From the NCBI GenBank assembly GCA_028583405.1, contig CM053244.1, positions 434,001 through 498,000 on the forward strand: DNA of 64,000 nt. Reading direction: 5' to 3'. This document shows positions 11,271-23,420 of this stretch, one piece after another (the stretch's first letter is position 1; each line of letters opens with the position of its first letter). The translations under genes were made by a program, and so were the position numbers. The notes beneath the pieces are model-generated. The model was not told where the DNA came from, searched no databases, and worked only from the letters and a program-made list of their open reading frames with translations. The stretch is from Pogonophryne albipinna. Lineage: Eukaryota > Chordata > Actinopteri > Perciformes > Artedidraconidae.

Positions 11271-11638
11271 TTAATTGGTTAGCACTTTGTCACTCAATTG
11301 TGAGCGATGGGGTCGCATTATCACCCCGCCATGGCTGAACACACGTTCAACAGGTGCACTTGAAGCAGGGACTGCCATAACTTTAACCGCCACCTTGAAC
11401 AAAGAGGGGAGGGTGTGCCTATTCATGGCCCAAAACTGAAGGCAGCTTTGTCCATCACAAATGTCCAAATAGTGGTTCAGCTGAATTTGGGGACTGGAAC
11501 TTGAGTCTTTCTTCTGTTTTTTGCGGTATGCTGAGAACAGCCCAGGCTGGCTGTCTGGCTCTGCCATTGTCATTTGGTCCTGCTCATCGGTGGTTGGTGT
11601 GGTCGGGGTGATCTTGGTCACCTCTTTGAGAATCCAGT
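11271..11638 (-). pseudogene. hAT-B transposase last exon, dimerisation domain
   Basis: The acceptor ends at 11639 (TTATCAG) and is in phase with the 11830 donor. The exon encodes NWILKEV, an acidic linker, then HYLDICDG and FWAMNRHTLPSLFKVAVKVM. It ends with the C-terminal signature PASSAPVERVFSHGGVI followed by RPHRSQLSDKVL, diagnostic of the hAT dimerisation domain. A frameshift or stop after LTN at 11271 cuts off the last residues. Confidence 0.9.
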
Positions 11639-11829
11639 CTGATAAACACAAGCTAAAAAAGGTAGTCACAAAATGGATTCAGGGGTTGAATACTGCATAC
11701 CAACAGTCATAACACATAAGTGGGTTATCATAAGAAACCATGTCCTGGCAATCTATGTCAATTTATTTTATAGCTCATCTCATCTATGGTGTGATATTAA
11801 GTTAGATTACCACCAAAAATATAACATAC

Positions 11830-12866
11830 TTTTTATCATCATAGACACAGCCTCCTTGATGTTTTCAGTGACCAAAACATCATGGGTCAACCACATGGTG
11901 CCAAATGAGGGATCCAGCAGAGCAGCTTTTAGGAATATAGGGTCAGAGAAGGGTAAGGTTGCACCATCACTCTCTTCATCTGCCATCCTCACATTGACAA
12001 AGATCCCTCTGAATCTTCTTTGGAGTGATCCTTGCAGCCCACGGATCAAGCCACCCAAGTAGCGCACTTTTCTTTTTGATTTTCCAGGTGGTGATTAAGA
12101 GAAAGGATAGAGGGTACCACAGCACTTATGGTCACCATTTTTTCTCCTTGTGTGAGGTCTGTGGCTTCCCCAAAAGGCTGAAGAACATCCACTAGTTCCC
12201 CAATCTGATTCCACTCTCTAGCTGTGAATACTGTCTCTTTGTGTCCCCCATCTTCAAGAACTGTAGACAGTCTCAGGTGGTCACAGTTGAGCACTGATTT
12301 CAGTTGCCTCAGTGTAGAATTCCAGCGTGTGGTAACAGAGGCAGGGATTCCACGCTGCCCAAACTCTTCTCAAATTTCTCCTTGAAGGTGGTGCTTGTAT
12401 GGAGCAAAGAGCTCAACCTGGAAGCTTTGGCGAGAGCTGCATTGATTAATTTTGTCTCTTTAAGGCCATCTCCTATAACCAGTTGAAGAGTGTGTGCAAA
12501 ACATTGAAGTCTTGTCTGGGTTTTTGCGCTCAAAGAATGTTCAACCCTCTCTTGCTCTTCCACTGTCAGGTCATTCCATATGTCAGAATAATCAAGGTCA
12601 TCTTCTTCATCTCCCTGTCCTGGAAAACATGTAGTGAAAGCTTTTTTCATATTAGCATTGTCACAGATGATGTGGTCAACTTTTTTCTTGATCTCGTACT
12701 GTTCACATATTTGCTCAAACTCTTCACAAATTCTTTCCCCTGTATGGGAACCTTTGAAGCGGTTGCACGCAAGCAACTGGGATCTCATCTGAAGATTGTC
12801 ATTGTTGAGGTCGATCCAGTGTGCTGTGACTCCAAGAAAGCCTCTCATCCTACGGTCTGACCATAT
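11830..12866 (-). pseudogene. hAT-B transposase catalytic region, frameshifted
   Basis: Three consecutive blocks lie in three different frames. Block 1 is 12848-12309, with MRGFLGVTAHWI, then HIICDNANMKKAF and CFAHTLQLVIGDGL, which are hAT catalytic-core motifs (CDNAxNM-like and CxxHxLxL). Block 2 is 12294-12046, with [36 protein letters not shown] and ILSLNHHLE. Block 3 is 12067-11830, with [11 protein letters not shown] and ALLDPSFG. Frames change near 12300-12360 and near 12070. Block 3 ends at a donor with GT at 11829-11828 (GTATGTTA). Confidence 0.85.
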
Positions 12867-12907
12867 GTTACAGTCACTGACACATTATCTGCCTTTTCTA
12901 ATTCATT

Positions 12908-13202
12908 TTAGCTTATTTGCCTATCTGCCACCAGACCGTCAAGCTTTGATGTAATTGGTCTTCGACTCACTGGAGAGTACCTGTTGTCCACTAGTGACAA
13001 AAAGTGATGAAAGCTTTGATGTTCAATGATGGACAATGGCATGTTGCAATTTATAATGAGGTCTGACAATATTGAGTTTGTTATGGCTTTCTGCTGGGGG
13101 TGGTTGCAGTTGTATAGCGGCACAGTCCTTGATTCGATGAATTGGGAGATCGGAGGCTGGCTAGGCTCACCAGGCATTTTGGTTTGAATGTACTCTTCAT
13201 AT
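12908..13202 (-). pseudogene. hAT-B transposase exon 2 start
   Basis: The acceptor TTTACTGTCTACAG ends at 13203. The frame then runs YEEYIQTKMPGEPSQPPISQ, followed by HPQQKAITNSILSDLIINCN and PVSRRPITSKLDG. This is the usual N-terminal helical region between BED finger and catalytic RNase H-like fold in hAT transposases. A TAA at 12908-12910 interrupts the exon, although family-like sequence continues beyond it (about 12907-12870). A frameshift near 12866 then leads into the next segment. Confidence 0.82.
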
Positions 13203-13963
13203 CTGTAGACAGTAAACAGAAGAGACAGAAAATTGATTTAACCCACACTATGATCTTCATTACATACGTTCATTTGAAATCTAATTTAGACCGATGACAA
13301 TCATATTAGATTAATATTAACCCCAGAACTGCAGACAATATAGCTAGGACTCAATCAAAAAGTCTGTTCAAAAAGGCAGAATTCCAGGTAAGAAAATCAT
13401 ATATGGCATTTGCCATTACACATATTTAATTAAAATTTCTGTTAACACTAGAACCGCTAACAGCATCAGCACCTACATAGATATTATTTTCAAATAATTT
13501 AATTGTTTCCTCTTCATAATGTCCTTAAAAACTAAGTAGGACGATTTAAAACTCACTTAATTGGGTTAATTTAGAAATTGCTTCAGTTTATCATCATAAC
13601 AGATCAAAAAGTTCAGATTCATTTTACAATAAATCAAGGAATAATGCGCTTATACAAACAAAAACAACATAATTAAAACATTTAAACAAACTACTAAAAG
13701 TAGATGAACTACATTATTCAAAAGTTTACAGTAACTTCTCATAACACGGGGGAAATAAACGAGGCATCTCTTTTCCGCTCTCTCTCTCCCTCTCCTGACA
13801 GCCTGTCAGTATCACCCTATTAATCAGGGTTCTAATGTTAATTTACCGTTGGCGTTTTGTCTTCTATGCAATGCTTAATCGATTTGAAACCAAGTCTCAA
13901 GGCTAACATAGCTTAAACTTAACGTTAGCTTCCTAGCTAAGCTAACACAACACATGCACGTAC

Positions 13964-14139
13964 CTTTCTCTGTGGGTCTTTTTATAGTGACGAATGAAGT
14001 TAGATGTGGTGGTGGTCGTGTCACTGCACTTTGTGCTGCAGACCCTGCATACCGCTGTCCTCTTCTTTTTGGCGTTATCTACAACATAATCTTTGAATCC
14101 AAACTTCACAATTTTCGGAGTAACGCTAGCCGCCTCCAT
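13964..14139 (-). pseudogene. hAT-B transposase exon 1, BED zinc finger (copy 2)
   Basis: Starts MEAASVTPKIVKFGFKDYVV and contains CRVC and RHYKKTH, the BED-finger ligands. The donor is AG|GTACGTG with GT at 13963-13962. It joins in phase to exon 2 starting at 13202: the split arginine codon is AG plus A, giving R-E-R-Y-E-E-Y. The fact that the phase still fits supports this exon assignment. Confidence 0.85.
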
Positions 14140-14438
14140 GTTAACTGCCGTCTAGTGGGTTGCCAGGTTTGCGCGCACGGGGCTATAATCACCCAATCAC
14201 GTTTCGAAAAAAAGAAACGTAATATCTCAATACAAAAACAAAGGCAAATATTTAATTTTAAAAATTCAAGTCCTTTCAAGTCATCTGTCTCAAGCTTAAG
14301 TCAAGTCTCAAGTCATGAATACCAAGTCAAAGTCAAGTCAAGTCTTTTATCAATGTTAGTCAAGCAAGTCTCAAGTAAAAAAATATGCGACTCGAGTCTG
14401 ACTCGAGTCAAGTCATGTGACTCGAGTCCCCACCTCTG

Positions 14439-14447
<9 letters not shown>

Positions 14448-14472
<25 letters not shown>
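14448..14472. repeat. (TA)n microsatellite
   Basis: TA run directly flanking the end of hAT-B copy 2, which obscures its target duplication. Confidence 0.9.
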
Positions 14473-14748
14473 GTGGGTGTTCAGGTGTGTATGTATGTAT
14501 ATATATTCTTATTCTTGGGGATGGTGATAAAGGGTTTGTATCACACACAGAGAAATTGCTAATAAAGTTGACTCTGACTTGATGGTGTGTGGAGTGAAGA
14601 CCTCAGACATGCAGAGGACACCAACAGGACAGCTAAATGACTGATCCACAAACACAACAAGAAGACAGGAATCGGTTTCCCTCTGGGACATATCACACAG
14701 AGCTGAAACAACTTGAGGAACCGTCACTCAGTGTTCTGTTCCACACCT

Positions 14749-15642
14749 ATGGAGAACTACTGCACCACCCTCATGCACCCCCCTCATGGAGAACTACTGC
14801 ACCACCCTCATGGAGAACTACTGCACCCCCCTCATGCACCCCCCTCATGGAGAACTACTGCACCACCCTCATGGAGAACTACTGCACCCCCCTCATGCAC
14901 CCCCCTCGTGGAGAACTATTTCACCACCCTCATGGAGAACTACTGCACACCCCTCATGCACCCCCCTCATGGAGAACTACTGCACCACCCTCATGGAAAA
15001 CTACTGCACCACCCTCATGGAGAACTACTGCACACCCCTCATGCACCCCCCTCATGGAGAACTACTGCACCACCCTCATGGAAAACTACTGCACCCCCCT
15101 CATGGAAAACTACTGCACCCCCCTCATGGAGAACTACTGCACCACCCTCATGGAGAACTACTGCACCACCCTCATGGAGAACTACTGCACCACCCTCATG
15201 GAGAACTACTGCACCCCCCTCATGCACCCCCCTCGTGGAGAACTATTTCACCACCCTCATGGAAAACTACTGCACCACCCTCATGGAGAACTACTGCACA
15301 CCCCTCATGCACCCCCCTCATGGAGAACTACTGCACCACCCTCATGGAAAACTACTGCACCCCCCTCATGGAGAACTACTGCACCACCCTCATGGAAAAC
15401 TACTGCACCACCCTCATGGAGAACTCATGCACCCCCCTCATGGAGAACTACTGCACCACCCTCGTGGAAAACTACTGCACCTCATGGAAAACTACTGCAC
15501 CACCCTCATGGAGAACTACTGCACCACCCTCATGGAGAACTACTGCACCACCCTCATGGAAAACTACTGCACCACCCTCATGGAGAACTACTGCACTCCC
15601 CTCATGAAGAACTACTGCACCCCCTCATGCACCCCCCTCATG
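14749..15642. repeat. 24-bp / 13-bp minisatellite, open in three forward frames
   Basis: About 0.9 kb of tandem units. The long unit is 24 bp (CATGGAGAACTACTG plus CACCACCCT or CACCCCCCT). The short 13-bp unit (CATG plus CACCCCCCT) is the same unit with 11 bp deleted. A 24-bp period keeps all three forward frames free of stops, giving repeats of MENYCTTL, TAPPSWRT and HHPHGELL. Each short unit shifts the frame by 13 bp, so each long frame switches between these peptides. That switching, and the absence of any unit-independent coding signal, argue for a non-coding minisatellite rather than a 348-residue protein. Confidence 0.92.
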
Positions 15643-16198
15643 GCCAACATGTAGCTTCTGAGCTCAACATTACATGTGAGTGATCAGAAGCTTAATAAAC
15701 ATACTCAGGAATGGTGGTGTGTATATCTTGACATGCCTGCTAAATTATATCTCTGATAGATTTAAAAGCTGAATGAATGAGGCTCCTTGTACCGAATTCA
15801 GTTGTCTAATCAAGTCCCTGCTGTGAACTGTACAGGACTATCAGGGTTGTCAGCTGACAGGGCAGAAACGTTGATCTTTAGATGATAGGACAAGTGAGGT
15901 AAATGGAGAAAATGAGTAGTACAGATAAACATGTTAAATCATTGTGAGGTCAAATAATCATATGGAAACCATATACAGGAAATTGAAAGAAACGTAAAAA
16001 AACAGGTTATTTCTGCCATACTTTATTCTGACCATAGTAGTAAAAAGATTAAAATCACCAAGATGACTGAGATCAAAACATTTGGTAACAAAGCTATCAT
16101 CAGACGAATCAGACATATTTACATGGCAAAACGAAAACAACAGTGTAACTCAAATCCTCTATTCCTATCTCTGAGAGCTCACAGGACAAAGTATCAGT

Positions 16199-16495
16199 TC
16201 AAAATTGACCATGCCACACTTTCTGTAGTTGGGCGGACTCAGTTTTCCTGTGTATTGGTGGATTATCTTCTGACATCATGTCCCTTGCTTGACCATAACA
16301 TTTTTCAAGTTTTGTCATGAAGATGGGTCTGTTTAAGAGCTCTGTATCTGTTCTGATATCACCCAGGACTTTCAGGATGTCCTTTTTTTGAACAGCAAGT
16401 CGTTTAATTGTTGGTGTCACAAAGAAAACCAGATCTCCTGCTGTTTTCCTCCGAACCACCAACGGGACGCTGCATTTGTTTCCAAATTAACTGTG
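16199..16495 (-). pseudogene. Orphan ORF fragment, function unknown
   Basis: From the first Met the frame is 87 residues (VVRRKTAGDLVFFV, then VQKKDILKVLGDIRTDTELL, ending QLQKVWHGQF). It stays open a little upstream of that Met. Composition is protein-like: charged, mixed, few repeats. I do not recognise it. It has no start context worth noting and no neighbouring exon. It may be an exon remnant of a mobile element or a retrocopy. Confidence 0.3.
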
Positions 16496-17265
16496 CAACA
16501 GAGACCGTGAAAACATATTTTCTGTAAGAAAATTGTTATACTTCCAATATATCGTCAGCAGCATGAGTTCCTACACAGCAGCCTGGAACCAAACATAGAA
16601 TTCCTAAATCGGATTTAGCAACCCAGTGCTGTGATAAGGAGAGTAAAACACCCAGCAGTATTATTAAGTAGGCACCTTTGTGACTAATTGTGTTTCTTAT
16701 GACTTGTTCTTATTTTTGTATTCCTCTACCTTTTCAACTTGTTCTCTTACTCCATCAAAAGGACGTTTCCCCGGGTTAGCTACTGTAGCTATTTGGTTGA
16801 GTTGCCTCTTTGAAAACTCATTATTCTATAGCCATTACAATCAACATAATAAGTAAAAGAAAAAGCGTTCTCTTTTGCCACTTTATTAACGGTTTGTTGC
16901 TTGTTCTTACTACAACATTTATTGTGCTGAAACACTGTTTAAAATGCACTGCTGGTTTATCGCCTAATCCCCTCCATGACTTAGAGTTTTCATCCAGCTC
17001 ATTGACAATAAATTGTAAGTTGTTGATTTCTCTACTGTGGACATGCGTGGAATTTTGGGGGGGTTAGAGATCATATCTCTTGCAGCTGACTTGCATGTCC
17101 TGAGTTCCCCCCTGTGGAGCTGTGATATCTGGGTCAGAGTGATGCAAGCATAAAGATAGAACTCTGATTATGTACTGCACATAAGCTCCTTAGCTCGTGA
17201 GGCTGACGCTTGTGAAAGTCAAAAACATCAAATTGTCACCAAAGTCTGGAAAGAAGCAATCAGAA

Positions 17266-17285
17266 CCCCCCCCCCCCCCCCCCCC
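17266..17285. repeat. Poly-C run
   Basis: Twenty consecutive C. Confidence 0.95.
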
Positions 17286-17445
17286 AAACACTGTGGATGT
17301 GGCATGAGCCACATTCTTTTATCTCTCTCTCCCTGTCTGTTTGCATGTCTCTCGCTCTATTCATTTAAGACTAATGTGGCGCTCTGGCCTCTTTCCAGCA
17401 CTGTCTCTGTGGAACAGCTGGTTTCAATTAGGTCCCCATGTGCGC

Positions 17446-17460
17446 GCACACACACACACA

Positions 17461-17491
<31 letters not shown>
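17446..17491. repeat. (CA)n microsatellite
   Basis: CA dinucleotide run with one CT interruption. Confidence 0.95.
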
Positions 17492-17493
<2 letters not shown>

Positions 17494-19623
17494 CCTGTAC
17501 AGAGTTGGACGGCCTAATGGAGCAGTGATGAGCTGTAATGATCAGCCTGTCCTCCTCCAAAAAACGACCAAATAGGTCGATTGTTCAACAGCTTATTACG
17601 ACCTATAGTCACGTTTTAAAGTTTAGCACCTCTAGTGGTCGTGTAAGAAACAATAATTTGCGGGATATGGGCTGATGCCAGAGTTAAATCACATTCAGGA
17701 ATTTGGTTCAACTCACACATGCTGCTCAAAGGAGAAGGAAATAACATCAAGCTTATATAGTCTAAGTGCAGTCCCACACATAGTCGTAAATCGGTTTGGT
17801 GTCGGCAGGTCTCCGGACATGCAGGTATTCCCAATTACGAAGGGGTGGGAGGACAAAAGTAGGTGTCTTCCCATATGTAGATAAACAAAGTGAATTATGC
17901 CCGGCCTCCTTCTATCTGAAGAGGAGGCAGCTGTAAGGTCATACACAGTACCATGTTTGTTAGAAATCATATGATGAATGAAGCAAACCTTTAGATTGTA
18001 TGTATCAATCTTTGTTTAATCTGATGTCCACATAGTAGTGATGAAGTGATTACATTGTCAACATGAAAACTTTAGAAAATCATTGTTATTACCTTTTATA
18101 TTTTCCATTTCCTGATCCAGTACCAGTTATTTTATCTTTTCACAGTATGGATGGTTGGTGAAAGTGTTCTTTGGGGAGAGACCAGTGGCGGTTCTAGAAC
18201 ATTTTACATGCGGTGGCAAAGGGGGGGCAAGAGGTCGGTCGGGCTAGGGTGGCATGGGAGGGCCGACAGTACGTGGTATTTTATACTGTATATATAACCT
18301 ATTTATTGTTAAATCATGCCCTAACACAAGTGTTCTTAATGCACAAGAGAAACAAGGTGTTCAGACAAACAAACTAACATATAGTATAAAACAGCAGAAA
18401 ATACTCATGATAACCTATAATTCTGTTTACTGTAAGTACAGTGAAAGTACTTAGTTATAATTAAGTACACAAATGACATCACCCATCTCTTCAGAGAGCT
18501 AAAGGTGACCTGTGCAGCAACACGTTTCAATCAATATTTGTCAATACTAAGAGCCACTAGATTGTGCTGCTGTAATGGAATATGTATGTAAGGAGAATAA
18601 AAACATACAATGTGGTCCAGCTGGAGTCTCATCTGCCTCCTGATCCCTGCCTCTGTCCCTCTTTCTGACACTTTATCTTTATTCCTCACATACATTTCTT
18701 CTTCTTCACTAATGTCTTAATCTCCTCCTCTTCCTCCTGCTCTGACCCTCCTGGTCTCTTCAGTGAACTCTCTTTTCCTTTTCCTCTTTCTGTTCGTCCT
18801 GATCACTTCTCAGATATGTCTCGTTGTTGTTGAATCACTCCAGCTCTGGCCTGCAAGAGTCTACTTGTGAAAAGCACTGGTACAAATGCGTGTATAACTT
18901 TACACGTGAGGGCCATGTAGCTAATAAGTAGCATATAATAAATATAAAATCAGAAAGTATTGATCAAACGCACACAGGCAGCTGTGTTTAGATCCAGTTT
19001 GACGGTAAAGAATGTACCCTGGTTTAGTTTATCTGGCCTCATTGCTGTGATGTGTAATTTACGTGGATTTAATAATACCGCATAGTTTAGCAAATAAAGT
19101 GATCGATCTCCCAGCTAGCGCTGTCTGTGTAGTATTTTGCAGAGGTGGGAGTACGTCCTACATGTGCAAGTCATGAGCAAGTCTCAAGTCTTGACCTACA
19201 AGTATCAAGCAAGTCCCAAGTCACTGTGGTGAGAGTCAAGCAAGTCAAGTCAAGTCATTGCTCAGGTCAAGCAAGTCAAGTCAAGTCATACGAAATTCTG
19301 ATGAATAAGCCCAGTTTCCGCATTTAAATCAGTTAAAAGACAGTGGTTATGAAAATGGATTCAACCCACACTATGATCTTCATTACATACACAGTTAATC
19401 ATTTGAAATCTAATTTAGACCAATGACAATCATATTAGATTCATATTAACCCCAGAACTGCAGACAATATAGCTAGGACTCAATCAAAAAGTCTGTTCAA
19501 AAAGGCAGAATTCCAGGTAAGAAAATCATATATGGCATTCGCCATTACACATATTTAATTTAAATTTCTGTTAACACTAGAACCGCCAACAGCGTCAGCA
19601 CATAGATATCATTTTCAAATCAT

Positions 19624-22345
19624 TAGGGCCCGAGCACGGAGCGCTAGGACCCAACGGCGCCCTAGCACGAAGTGCAAGGAACCTATTGTTATTGGAGGAA
19701 TTCTTATTATTATTATTCCATATTGCAATGCTTATTTTCAGGCCTTTAGGATGCTTCAAAAGTTGTATAATTTTGCACGGACGGCCAGGACCGGTGAAAA
19801 ATTTGATTTACATTTACAAAGTCGCACCGTAACTCCGAATGACCTGAAATTTTGCACACATATCCGGGTGGACCTGATCTACAAATAATCCTCTTGGAAC
19901 CCTAAGCTGCGCCTATAATTAATTAATTAATTAAAATTAGCATAATGTTCAAAACAGTTAAATATTCACTTAAGGCGAGACACCCCAGGTGAATAGGGTA
20001 ATTTTTTTAACTTAAAGGTATCAGCTAGAAATTTCTCCAGTTAATTACTTACAATAAGGCATTTGTTTTTTGTATTACAAGTTTTCTGAAATAGCATGTT
20101 TAAATATGCAAATTAACCATTATCTCATTAAATATGCACATATTTTAACATATTTCAGGAATCGAAATCTGAACTTTGGATAAAGCCAGGTTCAAAATTC
20201 TTGTTTAATTTTGTAGTCATATTAGTATCTAATGCTTTTACAGAAGGGATATTGGATATCTCTTTTTATCACTCCATAAATCAGAAAATACTGTCAACAG
20301 CCCTAAAATATCCATTTTCGCCATGTTTTTAGGTATACAATGTTGTATAATTCACGCGATGAATGATATATGAACAAACCCTTCTGTAAAAGCCTTCATA
20401 ATATTGATAGGAATATAACTGGAAGGTTTGGTGTCTCTACGTGCTACTGAAGTTGACATTTCGAACTCAGAGTAGGAGAAAAAACTCATTTTGAGAAAAC
20501 GACCTTTAAAGATTGCAGTGAGGCGCTAGCTAAACCCTCCTGTTCTTTGGATGATAGCTTGCGCATCGACGCACTCCGTGAAGGTATTTCATGTTCGGGG
20601 TCATCTGTTTTTTGTATAACCTTGCTTCGTGCAAGTGACAATTGTTGTCGTCTTCTCTGTGAACGTTTTTTTTGCCGTTCTTTTGCCATTTTGAGATTTC
20701 AATTTCTAGCGGAAAGCTAACCAGGAAGTGTTTTAGCACACCATGTGACGCATCTGAACGAATCACGTTGTCAGAAATTGACACCAGCCAATGAGATTTC
20801 GTTTCTTGGTTTAAGACCCCTTTGTGCTTTCACGATTGGTTGCTGATACAAAGGAAATGACCATATTTGGATCTGATGAGATTGTGCAGGAGAGACACAG
20901 CTTTCCAACGATATCTCTGTTGACATGGTGCACACAGCGGTCGCGGTACTTTATGTTACGTTAGAATGTTAACTTTTGGTGAATTTAGGAGAAATCTACA
21001 GACGCAAATAGACAAACTATAGTCAAATAAACATTTAAATGTGTATTTTGTACGTTTTCCTTCCAAAAGCCTGAAAGAAAACATGTTATCGAATCAAAAT
21101 AGCACAAAATCTCAAAATTGACCAGTACTTGAAAAACGATGTTTTTGCCTGCCGTGTCTCGCCTTAAATTTCAATTTTCAGTTTTTCAACACCAAACTTC
21201 GTATACAGCATCGGTGGAGGGTCAGACACATTACCGTAGAAAATGAGCATGTTAGGACGATAAATATTTCCGCCGTCAATCAAAACGTACTCGCAAAAAG
21301 GCGGGGCTTAGAAAGAAATGCTCATAACTCATCAACAATGTATCCAAACATCACAGATTTTGGTAAATAGGTTCAGTCTGTCTTGGGGAATAGGCACACC
21401 AAAGCATTTTCATTTTGGACTATAGGGGGGGCCAAAAACACCACCAATTTATAACTCAAGAGCGGATGGACTAATCTTTTTTTTACACATACTCTCGGGG
21501 TGACTATGAACTCAGATTTAAAGTGTTGCAACAAATCCAGAATGTGGGCGTGGCCTATACATTTTTTTAAATTTGTGATGGCATAAAATGAGCTTCGGAC
21601 GCAAAACTTGGGACACACGTCAGAGCCCACGACCTTTTCGAGAATGTAAAAAAAAACGTAATTTTTCCCAAAAACTGCTCACTAGCGCCCCCTATTGTGT
21701 GGTAGTCACATATAGGTTCTCAGAACTTCACGAATGTTGGCACAGACATTCCTCATGGAATTGCAGACATATCTGTAAATAGATTCCATTAGCCCCGCCC
21801 CCCAGGAAGTTGGCCATTTTGAAAAATGTGCGTTTTTCATGCATTTTAAGCACATTCTTGCGAACTCCTCCAAGGGGAATGATCGGAAAAATTCCAGTCC
21901 AGGACAAGTTCAGCCCCTATCCAATATGATACTTAATTGAGAAGAACATTTTTGATAGCTCAATCGTGGAAGTCGTAAGCTAACAGCGAATACACCATTT
22001 TTGACGATTTACATGTCGCAAATTACTCCAAACTACTCGGATATAGTTATTCCGATATTCACGAAACACTGTATACACATTGCTCTTATGATTGCGGACA
22101 TATTTCAAATTGGCTTTTATTAGCCCCGCCCCCGACAAAGTCGGCCATTTTGAAAAATGTGCGTTTTTCATGCATTTTAAGGACATTTCTGCAAACTCCT
22201 CATAGGGGAATGATCGGAAAAATTCCAATCCAGGACAACTCCAGCGCATATCCAATGTCATGTTACATTGAGAAGTAATAGTCCTTCGCTCAAACGGGGA
22301 GCTCGTAGGCTAACGGAGAATGTACAATTTTTCACCAATTATATG
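19624..22345. mobile_element. Repeat element beginning gggcccgagcacg, nested in hAT-B copy 3
   Basis: Starts AGGGCCCGAGCACGGAGCGC. It contains many direct-repeat modules, for example near 21830-21900 and 22140-22225 (GGCCATTTTGAAAAATGTGC, CATGCATTTTAAG, GGGAATGATCGGAAAAATTCC), separated by about 315 bp. It has no coding capacity. The right boundary near 22345 is approximate. I associate this type of sequence with a widespread fish repeat but cannot name the superfamily. Confidence 0.6.
19974..21163. mobile_element. TTAA-flanked element, innermost shell
   Basis: 1190 bp flanked by TTAA at 19970-19973 and 21164-21167. The inverted termini start GGCGAGACAC at both ends (10 bp perfect) and diverge after that. 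Short minus-strand frames at 20486-20784 contain a basic segment (KERQKKRSQRRRQQ) but no transposase motif, so it is a non-autonomous element with piggyBac-type target choice. It interrupts the gggcccgag element. Confidence 0.85.
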
Positions 22346-22391
22346 TCAGATAACCTACTGAGACCTGCCTGTCTGCCTGGCACATCAACTC

Positions 22392-22436
22392 TCACACACA
22401 CACACACACACACACACAAACAAACAAACAAACACA
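22392..22436. repeat. (CA)n/(CAAA)n microsatellite
   Basis: CA run followed by four CAAA units. Confidence 0.95.
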
Positions 22437-22859
22437 CCTACTGTTAGTCCAACAATGCCCTTTGCTGGCGGCATATTCATTTCAACAGACACCTATACAC
22501 TCCCTAACCCTAACGTTTATTTGTAGATATCTCCTAAAGCCTACAAATAAAGTGTAAAATGTAGGCCTGTTACATTTATTATTGAGCGATATATATTATA
22601 CACACTGTTCTGCTTTCTGCACTGACCTCAGCAGCTGTTCTCACTGTAAACATCGAGTCACAATGAAAGCAGTTGTATTGAAAAAAAAATAGCCTAACAT
22701 CCAGGGGACATGTGATTAGTGAGTAAACAAACGGTAAAGGGCAGAAAGTCTGATGCACATTTGATCATCTCAAATAACTTATCACAACGGGAATAGTTTG
22801 CAGAGCTGTGCTTCGTTGACAGAAGTCCAGCCATGCGTCACACCTTTTTTAAACATCAC

Positions 22860-23340
22860 TGTTGGCTGAAATCGTCGGGCTGAAGCACCCCCCAGGATTG
22901 CCAAAGCACCCCCTTAGCACCCCCAAGAAATATGTGTTTTGTTTTTTTTTTCGTTTTTTTTTAACAATTATTATTATTATTTTTATTAAATTAGAAAAAT
23001 TATTGATTACATCAATGCAAATGTGAAACAAACAAATGTTTGACCAAAAACATAAAGCCAACACAGGTGATATGATTAGGCCAATGGCCAGCACCCATTA
23101 CATTTTTGACCTATCCATAGGCTAAATTACTTTGTGACACTTGAGTGACTTCCTGTTAGCTAGAGCGCCAAATTATTTGCTAACAGCAAAGTGAAAAATG
23201 TATCGTTTTTTAGTCCTTAAACGTCCACGTGTGGATACTCAATCAAAACCACCTGAAAGCGAGAGGGATTCTGCACATAATATGCTTCGTGAGTACAAGT
23301 AGCTTACTTCTGGGTCTCTGTGTTTCATTCAAGCTCTGCT

Positions 23341-23420
<80 letters not shown>

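Larger units (their letters stand above)
10616..14438 (-). mobile_element. hAT-B copy 2, longest copy, autonomous-type but decayed
   Basis: About 3.8 kb. The left end is CAGAGGTGGGAGTAAGTCC; the right end is CTCGAGTCCCCACCTCTG. The shared terminus CAGAGGTGGG is inverted at the two ends. Both subterminal regions are packed with CAAGTC/GACTTG words, probably transposase-binding repeats. The minus strand encodes a multi-exon hAT transposase. The flanks are TG/TA microsatellite (gtgtatat left, gtgtgtgt right), so the 8-bp target duplication is ambiguous here. A second copy of the family (19140-25095) has a perfect one. At least three frameshifts and one stop make it inactive. Confidence 0.9.
15660..18174. 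other. Mostly non-coding interval
   Basis: No certain gene. It holds an isolated ORF on the minus strand (16199-16495), a run of 20 C at 17266-17285 and a CA microsatellite at 17446-17491. The rest is ordinary AT-rich sequence. Confidence 0.6.

Noticed and set aside
10608..14446. Exact 8-bp target duplication for hAT-B copy 2
   Set aside because: Flanks are TG/TA microsatellite, so the similarity gtgtatat/gtgtgtgt is not informative.
14749..15642. CRISPR-like repeat array
   Set aside because: No unique spacers; units are directly tandem, and the genome is a vertebrate.
14637..15683. 348-residue and overlapping 313- and 273-residue frames
   Set aside because: Produced by a 24-bp period; three frames are open simultaneously and peptides switch frame at 13-bp units.
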